Shown here piece after piece: positions 32,564-42,856 of a DNA stretch of 64,000 nt (position 1 is the stretch's first letter; each line of letters opens with the position of its first letter). The translations under genes and the position numbers were made by a program. This DNA comes from Curvularia sp. ZM96 (lineage: Eukaryota > Ascomycota > Dothideomycetes > Pleosporales > Pleosporaceae), in contig JAJGBQ010000002.1 of the NCBI GenBank assembly GCA_022457065.1, forward strand, positions 4,464,001 to 4,528,000. The letters are read 5' to 3'. A model generated the notes under the pieces. It worked only from the letters and a program-made list of their open reading frames with translations, was not told the DNA's origin and did no database searches.

Positions 32564-34429
32564 ATGTCCTCGTCGGACGCGCCGTTGAACCCGACAGCCG
32601 TTTCTTGTCCGGCCAAAGTACTAGTCGCCGGTGGCTACCTCGTGCTCGACCGAGACTACACAGGCCTGGTATTCGGCTTGGATGCCAGAATCCACACCCT
32701 GGTCGAGCCCGTCAAGACCAGGTCCGGTGTCACCATCAACGGCATTCTTGTCACGAGCCCTCAGTTTCGTGGCGCCATTTGGGAGTATGGCTACAGGCTG
32801 CAGGACGACGATGGCGGCATAGCAATAACCCAACTCAGCATGTAAGTATCCTGCATGTTGGTCCTGTTGGCTTCTGGCTTGCATTCTGCACGCTGTGTAT
32901 CAATGGTTTTTTCCTTTCTTTTTTCTTTTGCGCCTGAGTCCAAGCCTCTGCTCATCTATTTTGCTCAATCGGGTAATCCACTCATGGGAATCACCCAATC
33001 ACGCGTTTGATCAAGAGCAACGAGAGGGAGCGGTGAACCTTGCGGATCGGCATGTGATATGACAAAGCTATGCTGCCTCAGCAAAGTCGCTACAGGCATC
33101 CATCTGGGTTCCGTGTTTACCCTATGCTGCCATCCTTCTGCTCACGGTCACATGATTGGTGCGCTGGGTCGAGCATAGGGGTACAGGATTCATGATAGTT
33201 ATCGTCTTCCTCACTCTGCAGTCTAGAATCGGGCTTCAGAAGCCAACTGTACAATCATCTTCGCTATGTTACCACTACAGAGATGACTGACACCTGCCAG
33301 TGGCCACGAACAATCCATCGCCCAGTCTCGCAACCCCTTTGTAGAAACCGCACTTACCTATGCCCTGACCTACATCCATTCCCTCCTCCCTGACACCCTC
33401 ATCCAGCCCTCCAACATCCGCATTCTAGCAGACCAAGCCTACTACTCCAACCCTGGCACCCCTCGTAGTGCAAACATCGCCGCAGAACCCAACAAAGTCT
33501 CGCGGTTCCAAGACTTCAATGTCACTCTCCGACAAGCCCACAAGACAGGACTGGGCAGCAGTGCCGCCCTAGTCACGAGTTTCACAGCCGCAGTCCTAAA
33601 GTTCTACCTACCAAAAGACCTCTTCGACATGGACACCGAAAAAGGCCAGATGATTCTGCACAACCTCGCCCAGGCAAGCCATTCATATGCCCAAGGCAAG
33701 GTAGGCTCGGGTTTCGACATTGCGAGCGCTGTATTCGGATCCTGTCTCTACAAGCGCTTCTCGCCCTCACTCCTCAGCAACCTCCCTCAACCCGGCAGTC
33801 CCGGCTTTGCAACTCAGCTGCGCTCACTCGTCGAGGGCCCAGCATGGGACACAGAGATCAAAAAAGCCGCCATCAAGATGCCTAGGGGCCTCCGTCTCGT
33901 CATGTGCGACGTCGACTGCGGCAGCGAGACACCGGGCATGGTCAAGAAAGTCCTCGCATGGCGAACCGACAAGCCCGACGAGGCAAACGCCATCTGGAAC
34001 GAGTTGCAAACAGGAAACGAGGCCTTGGCTGCAGAACTCACGCGCCTAGCTACCGATGACCAAGGCACTGATTTCTCCAAATACGAGACTCTGCGCGGCA
34101 TCATTGCTCAAAACCGTGCTCTGATTCGCTCTATGGGCGAAAAGTCCGGTGTCCCAATCGAGCCGCCACAGCAAACTCGTCTGCTAGACTACTGCTCAAA
34201 TCTCAATGGTGTGGTCGGCGGCGTAGTTCCCGGCGCTGGTGGCTTCGATGCCATTGTGTTGCTCGTCGAAGACAAGGACGAGGTTGTCCAGGCCCTCAAG
34301 TCTTCGCTGGCACAGTACAAGGACCCAGAGGCGACTGGCAAGGTGGGCGTTATAGGTGTAAGAGAGGAAATGGTAGGTGTGAAGGTCGAGGACCTTAGTT
34401 TGTACAAGGGGTGGGAGGAGGCACGCTAG
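32564..34429 (+). CDS. erg8: Phosphomevalonate kinase (ERG8)
   Basis: Catalyses ATP-dependent phosphorylation of mevalonate 5-phosphate to the diphosphate in the mevalonate pathway to isoprenoids and ergosterol. Exons 32564-32841 and 33301-34429 encode 468 residues, close to the yeast length (451). It is a GHMP kinase: the N-terminal SCPAKVLVAGGYLVLDRDY, the ATP-binding glycine/serine loop KTGLGSSAALVTSF near residues 172-185, the NPFVETALTYALTY block, and the C-terminal GVVPGAGGFDAIVLLVED. The junction reads TQLS-I-GHEQS. The intron is 459 nt, much longer than others in the window; retention would stop translation at the splice site, because TAA follows at once. It is divergent from the PPR gene. 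Confidence 0.95.
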
Positions 34430-34928
34430 GATTGTGTCTTTACAATCATGTCAAAGTTGGATGATTGAAAAAGTGCTTGATGTTTCCTGATTCAGTATTA
34501 GCGTAAAAAAAGTGTAGGCCGTATCGCAATACTAGTCAACCTTGCATGTTAAATCCGAATACCTTTTACCCTGTGCGGAGCTCGTCTCTAGGCAGTAAAT
34601 GTGTTACATGTCCGCAACGGCTCTTTGGTAGAAAATGCAAATTCAACGCATCAACATTTTGGAAAACAGCGACACTCCTTTCACAAATCATAAGGTATCA
34701 TTTCCATGCTTGTCTGAACTTTTTATTCATAGATCTTGACATGGACGCCAACCCATTTCCGTTAAAGATTGCCCTGTCCGTCCACTCCCATTGGCTACGC
34801 CACCTTCCTCGCTCCTCTGGAGTTTGGTACTAAGGGTACACGCGTGGGTTGCTAGCTGGAAAAGCCCCGGCAATGCAATGCTTCATGAGACAAAGGAAGA
34901 AAAGAGAAACACCTTCGCAAAAGCACGC
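34430..34928. other. Convergent 3' region of ERG8 and RPL35
   Basis: About 500 bp with no coding features; A/T-rich with presumed 3' ends of both genes. Confidence 0.55.
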
Positions 34929-35648
34929 TTATGCCTTGACGGCGTACTTTCGCTGGGGGAAGTGTGTTTGCTTCTTCTTCTGCTTCTCGGTGACGAGAGA
35001 AGCCTCGTGCTTGGTGAGCCTTCGGCGGATGGCGCGGGTCTGCTTGGGGCGGAGGTCAAGAGGAGTGTACCTAACCCTGTTAGCCACAAGCCTTGATCAT
35101 AATTCCTTTTTCCCAGGTCTTAACGCACTTCTTGCCCTTGTAGAAAAGCCTGAGCTGAGCCCTCTGGTTGGCGTTGATGACGGTGAGGACCTTGGCGATA
35201 CCCTTGCGGACGTCGTGAATGCGGGTGAGCTTAGTGTTGGAGCCTCCGGTGACCTTGGCGGTCCTGAGCTGAATCAACTCCCTTTACTTCCGTCAGCATT
35301 CCAATTGCTCTTCTTCAATTCCGGTTTTTGGGCGACGTACGACTTGAGGTCGGCGAGCTGGGACGCGAGCTCATCCTTGGACTTGTTCCACAGCTGGGCG
35401 GTCTTCTGCAACGGTTGTGAGTACGAGTTCGAGGGCAGTTGGTTTCGCGAGCAAGGGTTGACGTACGACCTTGGGGGCAGACTGTAGGCATGCTGTTAGC
35501 ATTTATTCTCTTCAATGTGCAATTTCGAATCTCGCGCAGCACTACTAGCAGAGGCTGTGACTGCCTGACCCCGCCACTGCTGGCGCTCGCAGAGCAGCGC
35601 AACATAACTCCTCTCCTGGGTTTAACATTGAGATCATAAACGTACCAT
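34929..35648 (-). CDS. rpl35: 60S ribosomal protein L35 (uL29)
   Basis: Structural protein at the polypeptide exit tunnel of the large ribosomal subunit. Five exons on the minus strand: 35648-35646 (only the ATG), 35481-35467 (15 nt, SAPKV), 35405-35341, 35281-35129 and 35070-34929; together 126 codons, 125 residues, exactly the family length. Hallmarks are KTAQLWNKSKDELASQLADL, TKLTRIHDVRKGIAKVLTVI, NANQRAQLRLFYKGKKY, then the C-terminal KQTRAIRRRLTKHEASL and HFPQRKYAVKA. Every junction keeps the frame; exon 4 begins at AAAG/GGAG rather than at the next AG, because only that restores ...LKSELIQLR. High intron density near the 5' end is usual for fungal ribosomal protein genes. Confidence 0.93.
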
Positions 35649-35858
35649 TTTGACTGTGTGTTAGTAGGACCGGGTGATTTGGATGGGTCTCGGGTGTCGT
35701 CGATGGAAAATCGAAATACGGCGGTGGTGCACAGCGCTCGCTTAGGTGTGGCTCCGAATCGCCGACGCACTAGCGTCTTGGGCCGTGCGCAATCCGCATG
35801 ATGTATCTCAGGACTCAGTACTATTGTATTTGTCCCAGAAGCGTAAGAATTATTCGAC
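35649..35858. promoter_or_regulatory. Compact bidirectional promoter of RPL35 and GOS1
   Basis: Only 210 bp separate the two divergent start codons, so both core promoters must share or abut this segment. No clear TATA box is visible. Confidence 0.55.
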
Positions 35859-36603
35859 ATGTCTGCTACTGGGGGAGGATGGGCGCAGCTGCGCCAGCAA
35901 GCGCGCACTCTAGAACAACAAGTAGGCTTTACTCACCCATTACCGGAGTGCACCCGGCTTTCATAGGCACCTTGCTAACGACACATGGCAGACAGAGACG
36001 CTATTCCACACATATTCACAGTTCAGCTCGACGCCAAACATTCCCGCAAAACCATCGGAAGAGGAGACACGGGTAGAAGCACGGCTGCAAGAAATCCTCG
36101 AGCAGCGGGACGGGCTCGTGACTCAGCTATCACGGCTACTCGACTCTGAATCTACCCATGGCTCCTCCGCCGTGAAGCAAAACAACCTCGCCAGGCATCG
36201 CGAGGTCCTCTCTGATCACCGCCGCGAACTTGCGCGTCTCAAGTCCTCCTTGAACGAGGCCCGTAACAGAGCCAACCTTCTCTCGAACGTACGATCGGAC
36301 ATTGACGCCTATCGTTCAGCCAACCAGACCGAGGCCGACTACATGCTTGACGAGCGAAACCGCATCGAGAACTCCCATAACGTAACCGACTCAGTCCTCA
36401 GCCAAGCGTACGCAGTACAGGAGAACTTCGCCTTGCAGAGGGAGACACTAGCGAACATCAATAGGAGGATCGTAGGCGCTGCAAGTCAGGTACCTGGAAT
36501 CAACAGCTTGATGGGAAGGATTGGGTCCAAGAAGAGAAGAGACGGCATTATACTCGCAAGCTTCATTGCATTCTGTTTCTTGATGCTGTTGTGGTTCAGG
36601 TAA
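35859..36603 (+). CDS. gos1: Golgi v-SNARE GOS1 (GOSR1/GS28 family)
   Basis: SNARE of intra-Golgi and ER-Golgi transport, a Qb-type component of the complex with Sed5, Ykt6 and Sft1 in yeast. Exons 35859-35921 and 35992-36603 encode 224 residues (yeast protein 223). The N-terminus WAQLRQQARTLEQQTETLFH matches the family, followed by the three-helix region with QNNLARHREVLSDHRRELAR, the SNARE helix around NVTDSVLSQAYAVQENFALQ, and a C-terminal tail anchor GIILASFIAFCFLMLLWF with nothing after one Arg. The 70-nt intron has GTAGGC at the donor, CTAAC branch and CAG acceptor. It converges with ATP10 across a 140-bp gap. Confidence 0.93.
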
Positions 36604-36743
36604 TGATTTCGGTTTTGACATATTCATGCGCGGCGTTTGAGCGGGTGGGATATCCTCATGACCTTGTTGGGTTCTGTTTTATACAAGACGACCGGGTCGT
36701 TATGATGTACAAGTATGTTACAGTGCTTTTTCCAGCCAGGGCA

Positions 36744-37694
36744 TTATTGCGCCTCGGCAATCAACTTGGCGAATCCTTTATTCATGTCTTCCATCTCTGT
36801 GCCTTCTGCATCTCCACTGCCTGCCCACCGGATCTTGCAATCTTGATCTACAAGATAGACGTATCCGACTCTACCGTTCAACAAGCCGATTGTCTCTCGT
36901 ATCCTCTCGCTGACACCTTTCCTGACAACAAAATACTTGCCCCAGTCCTCTTTTGGTTTCGAGGCCTTCAACCGCCACTGGAAAAGCGCAATGATCCATG
37001 CCTTCATAGTGTTCTCCTCAATGTTAATGTCCACCATCTGTGCCACTTGCGGGTTCTGCGAGAGCATGTTTTGTAGGTTGGCGTTCGTTTTGGCTCCAGT
37101 AAACGTCTCCACTTGACTTAGACCCCACTGCGAACTATACACGTTCACCACACTGACTTTTCCTGCTAATACATTGGTTGTGTCTTTGTCCTTTCCCTCC
37201 AACGTATCTCCGTGGAAGTTTGGAAAGTACAGCGCTGCCTCTTTCTTGAAGATTCTGGGGTTTGCCATGAAGGTCTTGCCCGACCTGTACTTGCGGATGT
37301 TCTTGAAATCGCGGAAATAGTTTGTGCCCCATTTCTCTACCAAATCTTTGCGCTTCTCGAGGTTTCGCTGTGACATTGTCATGCCAGAGTAGTCCTTTTT
37401 GGACTTAGGTATGCTAGCATTTTCGCCTGGGTTCGGGGGAGACTTGAAACCAATGGGCCGGCCGAGCGGCTTGGGGATAAATATGTCCTCATCTTTCGGG
37501 TCGGGCGTAGGTGCGGGCTCGACAGTCTTTGGGTCTGTCGCTGGTCGGCGGAGACTTTGGGCAGAAGTGAAGGTGCGAGCAAATGATTGCTGCGCAATTG
37601 ATCCGACTACGAGGCGTGTGTGGCATCTCAAACATAGTGAAGACCTGTAAAGGGACATGCGCCGCAGCGGTGCTGCTATCCGTGGCTGTAACAT
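36744..37694 (-). CDS. atp10: Mitochondrial ATP synthase assembly factor ATP10
   Basis: Atp10 acts in the inner membrane/matrix to assemble the F0 sector, chaperoning subunit 6 (Atp6). The 316-residue, intronless protein starts with a presequence rich in Arg, Ser and Leu (MLQPRIAAPLRRMSLYRSSL). The conserved core includes KDYSGMTMSQRNLEKRKDLV, NPRIFKKEAALYFPNFHG, the thioredoxin-like VSVVNVYSSQWGLSQVETFT, and RIRETIGLLNGRVGYVYLVD, followed by KIRWAGSGDAE near the C-terminus. All are characteristic of the family, and length is as expected for filamentous fungi. It ends 140 bp from the end of GOS1 (convergent) and its promoter is shared with the DNA polymerase X gene. Confidence 0.93.
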   Translation of the reverse strand: MLQPRIAAPLRRMSLYRSSLCLRCHTRLVVGSIAQQSFARTFTSAQSLRRPATDPKTVEPAPTPDPKDEDIFIPKPLGRPIGFKSPPNPGENASIPKSKKDYSGMTMSQRNLEKRKDLVEKWGTNYFRDFKNIRKYRSGKTFMANPRIFKKEAALYFPNFHGDTLEGKDKDTTNVLAGKVSVVNVYSSQWGLSQVETFTGAKTNANLQNMLSQNPQVAQMVDINIEENTMKAWIIALFQWRLKASKPKEDWGKYFVVRKGVSERIRETIGLLNGRVGYVYLVDQDCKIRWAGSGDAEGTEMEDMNKGFAKLIAEAQ

Positions 37695-38094
37695 TGCGAA
37701 TGCGGAGTAATCTCACTCCCCCACCGGACCTAAGAAATGATGAAAGTGAGCTTTGATCTAGTGCGAAAGCGGACGAAACGTCACGTGCTTTCGCGTCAGC
37801 CGATAACCCTGCACGCGCCGGCTGCCTGGGTGCCGTTCCACTTCTCTTTCACCGGTTCACTTTCACCATTGGCTTTTGACTAGCAGTCCCAGCAAAATAT
37901 AAGTAGTTATGAAATCATCAAATACACGGTTTCCAATATACGATTCATTCAACTTTCTGCCTTTACCATTAACCAACGATTAAGGCCAGTCTTGGATCTT
38001 GGATCTTGGACTCAAAGTCATCGTTGTGTCCTTGCAAACAGCACTTCCAACTCTCATATACTCGATCTTTACTTCGCCACCACTTTAGCCTAAG
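37695..38094. promoter_or_regulatory. Divergent promoter of ATP10 and DNA polymerase X
   Basis: 400 bp. Holds a Cbf1-type E-box GTCACGTGC at 37780-37788 (86 bp from the ATP10 start), two copies of TTCACTTTCACC near 37840-37868 beside an ATTGG (inverted CCAAT), and a 7-bp repeat CTTGGAT three times at 37991-38008. No gene is seen. Confidence 0.5.
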
Positions 38095-40479
38095 ATGTCG
38101 GATTTCGGGCGCTTAGCTAAGGAGGCTTATTTCCAAGAACAGTCTCTTTTGGACCTCTCCGATGATGAGGCTTATACTCCGAACGAAAGCGTGCTTAACC
38201 TTGAGCGCGCCCTAGCAGAGTCGAAGCCTACACAGCCACTCTCACTGCCGAAAAAGACGAGCAGTTTCCTTGGCCCAACACCACGAGAGAAACAGGCACA
38301 ATTCGAGGAGCATTCAATGCAACGGCGCGCATCTGATCGACAAGTGAATCAGAGACTGACTCGATCATCTACTGCACTTCAATCAGAGGCAGTCAAAAGC
38401 TCTCGAACCATTCCGTCACAAAACAGTGTTGTTGGGAGTGCAAGTAGCAGCAAGAGCCGTCTCAAGAGGACCATCTCTCTCTCCCAACTATTTGACAAAG
38501 AATCTATACCTTTTTACAGACGGGCAGGTGCCGTTCCGCGTGAACTGAAGAGTGGGAAGAATGTGAAGCCTGCTACCGACATCAAGCTGGCACCAGAACA
38601 CAAGCAGCTTCTGAAAGCAAAAATCGTCTACTTCTATCCAAACGACGATATTTCCATGGCTCGACGACGACGTATACATAAGGCGATACAGCTGGGAGCT
38701 GCATGGGCTGACAGTTGGAGCGATGATATCACACACGTCATTCTGGATGACGATACATACACATACGCCCAACTGATACGGCATTTAAACAGGTCAATAC
38801 CCTCGGTACGTACATTTTCAATCCCAAGATTTAGCAAGCTAACAAACAGGCAGAACGTTGTGGTAGTCAAGTTCGACCCGTATATACCCCAGTGTATCGA
38901 CCGGGGCGAGCTTTTGGATCCTACCGCTCCCTATTTCGCCGTAAAAGGCGCAAAAGAGGCGGCAGTGCTAAGCCAAACACCAGAACCCTCTCATGAGTCA
39001 AATGCGTCGCAGATCTCGCTAAAGATAAAGGCCTCAAAAAGACAAATGGTTACGCGAGGGTCACAGAAGACAGATTCGTATCCAACAGAAGAAAGCGTCC
39101 CCTCCACCCACCCTACCGTAGATACAGTGTCTTCTAGCATCTTTGAAGAGACAGTGGAAGACAGCTTCGTGATGCCCTCAGGAGCCTCTGACGAACCTGG
39201 ACCGAAACTTGCAGATCAATTCGGCGATACCCTTTCACAAGCCATTCGAGAGGCCAAGGCCCTTATGCATCTACCGCTCGACGAAGAGGAGGAAGCAGAA
39301 TCGGCTGGAGAAAGTGGTGCCAACCATGCCGAGGACTCAGGAACGGATGAAGAACCATCAACGATGGGTTCTGAGCGCCTCAGTAAGCTCAGTATTGTCT
39401 CAAAAGCTTCAGCTTTACGTGAAAAAAGGTCCTTGAACATGAGCAACTTCCAGTGTATGAACCCGAACTCCAATGGCTATGCTTCGCAGAATCCAAACGC
39501 CCGAACCATACAGATACTGGACGAGATGTGCAAGCATTACGAACAGATGCAAGACCAATGGCGGACCCTCAGCTATCGCAAATGCATTGCTACGTTAAAG
39601 AAACAAACGGTCAAGATCACCACTGCAGAACAGGCTGCAAAGTTACGTTTCGTGGGCCCACGCCTTGCTGCCAAGATTGAGGAGATTGTTGTAACAGACC
39701 GTCTTCGTCGACTTGAGAACACAAAGGACAATCATCTGGATGTAGCCTTACGTCTGTTTCTCGGTGTGTACGGCGCAGGTCTCATGCAAGCCAACCGATG
39801 GGTTCAAGCAGGCTACCGCACGCTCGAAGATCTGAAGGCCAAGGCCAAGCTTTCAGAGAGCCAAAGAATCGGTGTTGAACACTACGATGATTTCAACTCC
39901 CGAATCCCACGCACTGAAGTCGAATCCCACGGCGCCATTGTCATCGCAGCACTCAATAAGATTGACCCGCAATTCAGCGCCACAATAATGGGCAGCTATC
40001 GCCGCGGAGCAGAAGACTCAGGAGACATTGACATGATACTCTCTCGACCGAATACCTCATTGGCTACTATGCGTACTACCATCTTTGAAGTCCTTATCCC
40101 ACACCTCTACAGAACCGGGTTTCTCAAAGCTTCTCTAACCACATCTCGCTCCGACTCTAGTGGGTCGAAATGGCACGGCGCTTCTTGCCTTCCTACATCC
40201 ACAGTTTGGCGCCGAATAGACTTCTTGCTTGTTCCCGAACAGGAGATGGGTGCCGCATTGCTCTATTTTACGGGCAATGATATCTTCAACAGGAGCATGA
40301 GGCTGTTGGCGCGAAAGAAGGGCATGAGTCTCAACCAGAAGGGGCTGTACAAGGATGTGCAGAGGGGAAGGCAGGGCGAGAAGCTCAGTGAAGGTGTTTT
40401 GGTGGAAAGCAGGAGTGAGAGACGCATCTTTGAGATCTTGGGTGTGCCGTGGAGAGAGCCGAACGAGCGTGTTTGTTAG
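38095..40479 (+). CDS. Family-X DNA polymerase (Pol4 / lambda-like)
   Basis: Gap-filling polymerase of base excision repair and end joining. The frame 38095-40479 is open for 794 codons, but 38806-38853 looks like a 48-nt intron (GTACGT donor, GCTAAC branch, CAG acceptor) lacking stops, so the spliced product would be 778 residues. Order: unstructured N-terminus, BRCT domain at about 165-300 (LKAKIVYFYPNDDIS through FDPYIPQCIDRGELLDP), Ser/Glu-rich linker, 8-kDa and helix-hairpin-helix domain (ILDEMCKHYEQ, FVGPRLAAKIEEIV, VYGAGLMQANRWVQAG), then the palm with GSYRRGAEDSGDIDMIL, whose paired Asp bind metal, and a third Asp in RRIDFLLV. The Y-F-T-G sequence (LLYFTGNDIFNRSMR) matches the sugar-selecting site. 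Catalytic residues are all present. Whether it is Pol4/mu-like or lambda-like is not decided. Confidence 0.92.
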   Translation: MSDFGRLAKEAYFQEQSLLDLSDDEAYTPNESVLNLERALAESKPTQPLSLPKKTSSFLGPTPREKQAQFEEHSMQRRASDRQVNQRLTRSSTALQSEAVKSSRTIPSQNSVVGSASSSKSRLKRTISLSQLFDKESIPFYRRAGAVPRELKSGKNVKPATDIKLAPEHKQLLKAKIVYFYPNDDISMARRRRIHKAIQLGAAWADSWSDDITHVILDDDTYTYAQLIRHLNRSIPSVRTFSIPRFSKLTNRQNVVVVKFDPYIPQCIDRGELLDPTAPYFAVKGAKEAAVLSQTPEPSHESNASQISLKIKASKRQMVTRGSQKTDSYPTEESVPSTHPTVDTVSSSIFEETVEDSFVMPSGASDEPGPKLADQFGDTLSQAIREAKALMHLPLDEEEEAESAGESGANHAEDSGTDEEPSTMGSERLSKLSIVSKASALREKRSLNMSNFQCMNPNSNGYASQNPNARTIQILDEMCKHYEQMQDQWRTLSYRKCIATLKKQTVKITTAEQAAKLRFVGPRLAAKIEEIVVTDRLRRLENTKDNHLDVALRLFLGVYGAGLMQANRWVQAGYRTLEDLKAKAKLSESQRIGVEHYDDFNSRIPRTEVESHGAIVIAALNKIDPQFSATIMGSYRRGAEDSGDIDMILSRPNTSLATMRTTIFEVLIPHLYRTGFLKASLTTSRSDSSGSKWHGASCLPTSTVWRRIDFLLVPEQEMGAALLYFTGNDIFNRSMRLLARKKGMSLNQKGLYKDVQRGRQGEKLSEGVLVESRSERRIFEILGVPWREPNERVC
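38806..38853 (+). other. Probable 48-nt stop-free intron in DNA polymerase X gene
   Basis: Donor GTACGT, branch GCTAAC 12 bases before the AG and acceptor CAG at 38851-38853. Length is a multiple of three and contains no stop, so both spliced and unspliced RNAs code through. Removal joins NRSIPS to NVVVVKFDPYIPQ, closing a gap in the BRCT domain; retention would add 16 residues. An earlier CAG at 38847-38849 would break the frame. Confidence 0.75.
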
Positions 40480-40794
40480 GCGAGGCGAACATACCAGGCT
40501 GGAAGGATTGCGTGAGAGGAGGCTGAGAGCTACAAACGTGACACCTTGGATGGGAGTATGAGCGAACGTGGTTGTCCTGCAGTATTTGGTTATTGATATT
40601 CAGATCAGATCTAGTGGATGGAATAAGCTTGGACTGCGATGCTGTAAGTCAAAATGAGACACGATGAAGACGTGCCCCAGCTAATGACATAAATGCATAT
40701 ATAAAAGCTTAATGAAGTTGAAACATGCATCTTTTATCATATCTGGTCCAGGTGATACACCATGGTCCTTACGAACTTATTCTACTTTTGCGCC
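40480..40794. other. Convergent 3' region of polymerase X and MFS genes
   Basis: 315 bp of A/T-rich sequence; nothing beyond presumed 3' ends. Confidence 0.55.
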
Positions 40795-42856
40795 CTACAT
40801 TGTCTCCGAGTCCTCACGCGCTACATCCATATCCAGATCTTGTCTGCACTCGTTGATCGTCCCAGTGAACAACGCCAACAAGTAGACTCCATACAGGACC
40901 TCGCTCTTTTGTGCCTGACGCCCCATTTTCTTCCCCTCTGCCTCTTTCTCTGCCTTGCCAATCCACACATTGCCCAGGAGAACCGACGCCACAATCGCAA
41001 GGCCCATGAACGGCAGCACGGAAATCAGAGCCCACATGACGGCTTTGGCAGCCGCATCCTGCACCGCTTGCTTGACCGTTGGAGGCAAGCTGTCTAGCAG
41101 ATTCAGACTAGGTGGTCCAGAGAAAGGAAGGGTGGCACCGTTTGCAGAATGGTTCATCTGCGATATAGAGGTAGTCAGTTTGTTGGAAAACACACTGCCC
41201 ATCATGGCTATGCCGACTGTCTCGCCCAGTGGTAACGTGAAAGAAAGCAGCGACTGCATACTAGTCGCGCGCGTCGACCATATTCCCGCTGCGTGCAGTA
41301 CTGTAGGCATAAAGCGTAAGCCTGTGCCTGCGCCCGCTACAGCGAGGAAGACCTGGACCAGTGTGGTGTGGCGGATGGAAATCGAGTATGTGAGGACGGC
41401 AAGACCGACAGCTTCGACTATCGAGCCAATGAGGATTGGTAAGAAGGTTTGGCCTGGCCAGATGTTACACATGATCGAAGCTGAATAGACGCCAACTCCT
41501 AGACCGGGTGTGTAGTACAACAGTTGTATACCAGCTTGGCTTGGGGAATATCCCTCGGCAAGTTGCCAGTAGTATGAGATGAAGTAGAAAGCGCAGACCA
41601 TGCTGATACCTGCGGAGAAGTTCATGATCATGAGTAGAGTAGTGTCCTTTTTGCGGAAGAGCGTAGACGGTATCATGGCAATCTGGCGGGGGAAGAGCCT
41701 AGCTACGGCTCGACCTGGTCCGAGGAGATATTCGTAGATGAAAAAGAGGATGCATGATATGCCGCCGATGACAAATGGGACGACTACCGCTGGGGAAGAC
41801 CACGCGTATTGATTTCCGCCCCATTGCATGGCGAGGATGATGCAGCCAACACCGACTATGAACATGATGCCGCCAGGCCAATCGATGATTGCAAGACCGG
41901 AGATGTAGCCCAGGCGGCGCGAGGGTTGCGATTTGACATTTGCGCGACCCTGCACAAGATCTTTGCGCATGAGGAGGGCAATCAAAACCATGGCGAGAAC
42001 GGCAATGCCAATGGGAAGGACGAAGAGATAGCGCCAGCCTGCATCTGCCAGGTAACCGCCGATTACGGGGCCCACAGCATAACTGTTCTCTAGATCAGCT
42101 CATGTACACGGGAAATAGAAATGCAAAAGAAAAACCCACCTGCATCCACTTATCAATGACAAGATGGAGTTGCTACTCGAGGTCTTCGCAAGTGACGCAC
42201 CATCCGACAAGATGATGCGGCTCAAACTCATGATACCCGCGGCTCCTAGGCCCTGCAGTGCCCTGCCCGCAAGCAGCATACTCCACGACTGAGCCGTGGC
42301 ACAGAGTACGCTACCGATCATGATCCAAAACATCTCAAACTGCAGAGCGAAATGCCGACCGTAGATATCTGCCAACTGCCCCGAAACAGGGATGAATGTT
42401 GTAAATGTCAGGGTGTAAGCAGCTACAATCCAGTTGAAACTGCCCGAAAGCTGGTCTAGATTTGTGTTAGTCACTTGGGTGGTCATGAAGGCGTTTTTGA
42501 AGGACTGGCGTACTGAAATGAGAGGATATGAGGGGAATGGCTGGAGCGACAATGGTGACGTCCATGGCAGCTAGGAAGTTAGGTAACACAAGTCCTAATA
42601 AGAGTTTCCATTGCCGAATGCTGTTTCGCCGGGCTTCAGCTTTTTGTTGTGCTACTTCTTCTGGGGTAAGAAAGTTGATATGGCTTCCTGCGGAGTCCCA
42701 GGCAGATGCATGGTTTTGGTTGTTCAAGGCGCTGCTGAGCTCATGTGATGATGTGTGCTCGGGTGCTGAGTGGGAATCGTTGATGGTAGGAATGGCTTTT
42801 TGGGCTTCGCGCTCTCTTATTTTTCCTCGTATGTATCTGTATAGAAGGAATGCCAT
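40795..42856 (-). CDS. MFS drug:H+ antiporter, 14-TM type (efflux pump)
   Basis: Plasma-membrane transporter of the major facilitator superfamily, probably exporting toxic or self-made small molecules. Minus-strand exons 42856-42514, 42455-42140 and 42082-40795 give 648 residues. Motifs: LGLVLPNFLAAMDVTIVAPA (TM1), NWIVAAYTLTFTTFIPVSGQ then LADIYGRH (motif A), AGRALQGLGAAGIMSLSRII (motif B), and SYAVGPVIGGYLADAGWRYL (motif C). Many further hydrophobic segments follow to about residue 600, and the C-terminus is charged and cytosolic. The segment between TM4 and TM5 (SLAKTSSSNSILSLISG) is not the classic one, but matches a DHA2-like subfamily. Exon junctions fit SHF-N-QLSGSF and ISGC-S-YAVGP. 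Substrate unknown; no biosynthetic cluster lies next to it. Confidence 0.9.
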
